A DNA stretch of 64,000 nt from Phycisphaerales bacterium (lineage in GTDB: Bacteria > Planctomycetota > Phycisphaerae > Phycisphaerales > UBA1924): positions 186,001 through 250,000 of the forward strand of contig JAVJNT010000001.1 of the NCBI GenBank assembly GCA_040217175.1. Direction: 5' to 3'. The notes under the pieces were generated by a model. That model saw only the letters and a list, made by a program, of their open reading frames with translations, had not been told where the DNA came from and did no database searches. The first letter of the stretch is position 1. Each line of letters begins with the position of its first letter. The position numbers and the translations under genes were made by a program. This document shows, in pieces, positions 60,794 through 64,000 of the stretch.

Positions 60794-61636
60794 TCAGCGT
60801 TCGAGGGCCCGCTCGAAGAGCGCGTCGATGGCCGCCCAGTACGCGGCTGGGTCCGAAGGTCCATCGTTGTGGCCGCCGTCCATCTCGAGGTACGTCGCGT
60901 CTGGCGCCATGCCGAGCAGCACCTTGCTGTGCGAGGGCGGCACGATGGTGTCGGCGCGCCCATGAATGAGCAGCACCGGCCCCTCGTACTGGGCCAGCAC
61001 CTTGTCGGTGCGGAACGGGTCCCGGCACAGGAAGCCGGGCACGCGCAACGATCGAAACATCGCCACCATGCTCGAGAACGTTGACTCGAGCACGAGTCCG
61101 TCGACTTCGCGGCGCTCCGCGAGCTGCGCCGCGACTGCGCCGCCGAGTGAGAAGCCGTGGACGACGACGCGATCGCCGTCGACCCCGGGCCGGGCGACGA
61201 GCGCGTCGTAGCCCGCCACCGCCGCCCGCGTCACGCTCGCCTGCGTCGGCTTGCCGGACGTGCCGCCGTAGCCGGGGTACTCGACGAGCCCGACGGCCAG
61301 GCCCTGCGACTGGTAGCGCTTGCCGATCGGCAGCATGCCGGCGACGTTCTCGCCGTTGCCGTGGAAGAGCAGGACGAGCGGTGCCGGTGATTCGCCTCGC
61401 GCCGGCAAGAACCAGACCAGTCCCGCGTCGGTGGTGAACGGCTCGACGCCCGCGGGCGGCGGCGGCAGCGGGCCGGCGATCGATGCCGGAAAGATCATGG
61501 CCCGGTCGGGCGAGAAGATCAGGCCGATGGCCAAGAGCGTCACTCCCATGCCCGTGACGATGACGACGAGGCGAGCGGCGCGGCGCGCCAGCCTATGGCG
61601 TATTGAACGGGGCTCGTTCGTCGAGTCCGTTGCCAT
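60794..61636 (-). CDS. membrane-anchored alpha/beta hydrolase
   Basis: 280 aa. N-terminal transmembrane helix (about 20-42) then an alpha/beta-hydrolase domain: oxyanion motif LFHGNGENVAG, nucleophile elbow HGFSLGG (S163), acid D229 (HGRADTIVP) and H256 (GGHND). Triad and length match the BEM46/FrsA-like YqkD group of esterase-like proteins. Substrate unknown. The ATG at 61636 lies 44 bases inside the 3' end of the RND gene in another frame, an unusually long overlap, so a later start cannot be excluded. Confidence 0.88.
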   Translation of the reverse strand: MATDSTNEPRSIRHRLARRAARLVVIVTGMGVTLLAIGLIFSPDRAMIFPASIAGPLPPPPAGVEPFTTDAGLVWFLPARGESPAPLVLLFHGNGENVAGMLPIGKRYQSQGLAVGLVEYPGYGGTSGKPTQASVTRAAVAGYDALVARPGVDGDRVVVHGFSLGGAVAAQLAERREVDGLVLESTFSSMVAMFRSLRVPGFLCRDPFRTDKVLAQYEGPVLLIHGRADTIVPPSHSKVLLGMAPDATYLEMDGGHNDGPSDPAAYWAAIDALFERALER

Positions 61637-64000
61637 TGGTCGCCTTGGTCTTGGAGCCCGTCCACGCGAGCCTCGCGACGGCCTTGATATCGCTGAGGAT
61701 CGCCAGCATCGACGGCAGCACGAGCAGGATAATCGCCGTCGCCGAGATGAGCCCGCACGCGATCGTGATGGCCATGGGGATCAGGAAGCGGGCCTGGAAC
61801 GACTGCTCGAGCATCAGGGGCGTCAGCCCGAGTACGGTGGTGATCGTGGTGAGCAGGATGGGCCGCAGGCGGGCCCGGCCCGCGCGGACGAGCGCCAGCG
61901 GCAGGCTCGCCGGCCCGCGCTTGCGCTCGTTGAAGAACTCCATGAAGATCAGCGAGTCGTTGACCACGATGCCCGAGAGCGCGACGAACCCGATGAGCGA
62001 GAGGAACGTCATCGCGAACCCCAGCGCCAGGTGGCCCCAGATCATGCCGACCGTCGCGAAGGGAATGGCCGCCATGACGATGAGCGGCTGCATGTAGCTC
62101 GAGAACAGCCACGCGAGCGTGACGAAGATGAGCCCTGCCGCCACGGCCATGCCCAGCGGAAGGGTGGCGAAGCTCTCGGCCACGTCCTTCTGCCGCCCGC
62201 GCTCGACGATGCGGATGCCGGGGAACTCACGCTCGAGTGCGATGAGCTTGGGCCGCAGCGAGCCGACGATCTCCTCGGGGTTACCGAGCTGGCGGTTGAC
62301 ATCGGCGCTTACGGTAATGATGCGCTCGCGGTCGAGCCTCCGCACCGTGGCGTAGCCGCGGCCCTCCTCGATCGTCGCGACCTCGATCAGCGGCACGGCC
62401 CGGCCGTCGGGCGAGAAGACGTAGGTGTCCTCCAGGGCAACGGGGCTCGAACGCGTCTCCTTGGGCAGCGTGACGCGGACCTTGACGTCCTCGCGGTTGC
62501 CCGCGAACGTGTGGGGCTCGAGGCCGAAGACGGCACCGCGGATCTGCTCGCCCAGCGAGGCCCGGGTAAAGCCCAGCTCGGTCGCGCCGTCCTTGAGGTC
62601 GAAGCGCAGCTCGCGCTGCCCGGCGTCGGCGTCGTCTTCGATGTCGAAGACCGCCTCGATCTCGTCGAGCATGGCCTTGAGGCGATCGACGACGATGGTT
62701 GCCCGTTCGGTGTTTTCTCCGACGACGCCAAGGCTGATGGCCACGCCGCCCGGGCCGCCGCCGATGGGCTCGAAGCGCAGGCTCTTGACGCCCGCCAGTT
62801 CGCCGAGCTGCTCGCGAATGGCCAGGATCACGTCGTTGCTCGTCCGGTCGCGCTGCTCGACGGGATTGAGCTCGAGGAAGATCTGGCCGAGGTGTGGCTG
62901 GCTGATATCCCCGCCCTCGCCGTTGACGTCGCCGATGGCGCCGACCGACGCGTAAGCGCTGGCGACCTCGGGCTGGTCGAGGGATGCCTGCTCGATGCGG
63001 CGCACGATGGCGTCGGTCTCGCCCACGGGGGTGCCGATGGGCATGCGCAGGGTGACGTTGACCGACTCGGCGTCTTCGGTCTCGAAGAAGATGAACTCGA
63101 GCTTCCCTCCCGCGACCATCGCCGCCGACGCGATGACGATCGAGATCGCCAGCGCCAGCGTGAGGTATCGGTATCGCAGGCAGCGGACCAGCATGCGGGT
63201 GTAGTGGGGGATGAGCAGGCGCGAGAAGAGGCGATCGCGCCAGTGGTCGTAGCGGGCCTCGAAGCGCGCCAGCCGCGACGCCGTGCCGGTGCGTTCGGCC
63301 CGGTCGGTCGAGCGCAGCGTGTGGGCCATGTGGCTGGGCAGGATGAACAGGCACTCGATGAGCGAGACCAGCAGCGCGACCGCGACCACGATCGGGAGCG
63401 CCGCGAGGAAGTCGCCGATCTGGCCCTCGATCAAGGCCAGCGGCAGGAACGCGAACACGGTGGTCAGCACCGTCGTGACGACGGGCCAGCTCACCTGCCC
63501 GGCGCCCTCGATGGCCGCCTGCATCGGCGGCATGCCCTCTTCGTGCCGCGCAACGATGTTTTCGGCGACGACGATCGCATCGTCGACCAGGATGCCGATC
63601 ACCACGATCAGGCCGAACATGGTGAGCAGGTTCAGCGTGATGCCGGTCATACGCATCATGGCGATCGTGCCCGCCAGCGAGATGATCAGTCCGATGGCCA
63701 CCCAGAACGACACGCGCCAGTTCAACAACAGCACGAGCACCAGGAACACCAGCGCCCCGCCCTGCAGCGCGTTGCGTGTCAGGAGCTCGAGGCGTCCGGT
63801 GACGAATCTTGCGAGGTCGGTCGTGATGCGAGCCTCGCCCGGCAGGCGGCCCATCCACTTCTGGCCCGACTCATAGGCCTGCAGCCGGTCCGACACCGGG
63901 CTAAGGTCGAGCGGCTTGCCCTGGGCCTCGAGCTGCTTGTTCTGCATCTCCCGCAGGAACGTGCCGATGCGTTCGCCGATGGTCAGCTCGAGCGGCTCGC
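61593..64000 (-). CDS. RND family efflux transporter permease, 5' end missing
   Basis: 801 complete codons are visible and the frame is open to the window edge, so roughly the first 230 residues of a typical 1040-aa AcrB/HAE1-like permease are missing. The proton-relay region GILVDDAIVVAENIVARHEEG (the AcrB D407/D408 pair) and the matching C-terminal helices (FVALSGIVVNDSLIFMEFFNERK, RPILLTTITTVLGLTPLMLE) are intact, with porter-domain sequences between them. It drives proton-coupled export across the periplasm, with a membrane fusion protein and outer-membrane channel that would lie beyond the right edge. Confidence 0.93.
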   Translation of the reverse strand, partial: EPLELTIGERIGTFLREMQNKQLEAQGKPLDLSPVSDRLQAYESGQKWMGRLPGEARITTDLARFVTGRLELLTRNALQGGALVFLVLVLLLNWRVSFWVAIGLIISLAGTIAMMRMTGITLNLLTMFGLIVVIGILVDDAIVVAENIVARHEEGMPPMQAAIEGAGQVSWPVVTTVLTTVFAFLPLALIEGQIGDFLAALPIVVAVALLVSLIECLFILPSHMAHTLRSTDRAERTGTASRLARFEARYDHWRDRLFSRLLIPHYTRMLVRCLRYRYLTLALAISIVIASAAMVAGGKLEFIFFETEDAESVNVTLRMPIGTPVGETDAIVRRIEQASLDQPEVASAYASVGAIGDVNGEGGDISQPHLGQIFLELNPVEQRDRTSNDVILAIREQLGELAGVKSLRFEPIGGGPGGVAISLGVVGENTERATIVVDRLKAMLDEIEAVFDIEDDADAGQRELRFDLKDGATELGFTRASLGEQIRGAVFGLEPHTFAGNREDVKVRVTLPKETRSSPVALEDTYVFSPDGRAVPLIEVATIEEGRGYATVRRLDRERIITVSADVNRQLGNPEEIVGSLRPKLIALEREFPGIRIVERGRQKDVAESFATLPLGMAVAAGLIFVTLAWLFSSYMQPLIVMAAIPFATVGMIWGHLALGFAMTFLSLIGFVALSGIVVNDSLIFMEFFNERKRGPASLPLALVRAGRARLRPILLTTITTVLGLTPLMLEQSFQARFLIPMAITIACGLISATAIILLVLPSMLAILSDIKAVARLAWTGSKTKATNGNGLDERAPFNTP

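Overview
The window is 64 kb of GC-rich, densely packed bacterial chromosome. It most resembles a marine Phycisphaerae-type planctomycete (Planctomycetota). The strongest pointers are three secreted repeat proteins ending in tandem EF-hand 'GC-type dockerin' tails (pattern DxDGDGxLTxFDFLAFQN, final Gly-Cys), a very long coiled-coil protein with a histone-H1-like Lys/Ala/Pro tail, a five-helix (type B) succinate dehydrogenase cytochrome b, and futalosine-pathway menaquinone synthesis (mqnB). No rRNA, tRNA, insertion sequence, prophage or CRISPR array was seen. About fifty genes fill the window, mostly with short gaps and many 1-4 base start/stop overlaps.

Layout: 0-8.2 kb holds an SRPBCC-SDR39U1 epimerase (cut by the left edge), a cyclodeaminase-like protein, the H1-tailed coiled-coil protein, a small membrane protein, and the ATP-dependent DNA ligase plus its exonuclease partner. 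8.2-8.7 kb is a GC-rich gene-free stretch. 8.7-16.5 kb holds three tandem dockerin-tailed repeat proteins and the remnant of a fourth. 16.5-22.2 kb holds miaB, an orphan sensor kinase, yraN, a PPIase-like lipoprotein and a DUF1844 protein. 22.3-26.3 kb is sdhCAB. 26.3-35.5 kb holds a lipoprotein peroxiredoxin, an unknown membrane protein, fabI, nadC-birA, a Cu+ P-type ATPase and rpoN. 35.6-38.4 kb is an arsR-arsC-acr3-arsM operon. 38.4-43.8 kb is a type IV pilus cluster (pilM-N-O-P-like plus pilB). 44-51.3 kb holds mqnB, an HlyD-type adaptor, an HD-GYP-like protein, a Na+/Ca2+ exchanger, a lipoprotein and a LOG-family protein. 51.4-64 kb holds a giant AsmA-like protein with a thioesterase, a GNAT-trmB-queC-queE operon, an HtrA protease, an alpha/beta hydrolase and an RND pump (cut by the right edge).

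Functional threads: respiration (sdhCAB with menaquinone via mqnB), metal and arsenic resistance (copA, ars), tRNA modification (miaB, trmB, queC, queE), envelope and surface functions (pilus cluster, AsmA-like, RND/HlyD, HtrA, PPIase, dockerin proteins) and genome maintenance (ligase/exonuclease, H1-like coiled coil).

The most notable signal is global. Eight genes that start their own transcription unit have a TAnnnT hexamer 5 or 6 bases before the start codon and no Shine-Dalgarno sequence, the architecture of leaderless mRNA. Many other genes carry a clear AGGAGG-like site instead. Two unrelated leaderless genes (rpoN and a thioesterase) share an identical 18-base promoter/start sequence, and two of the dockerin-protein genes share a conserved promoter-hairpin-SD leader.
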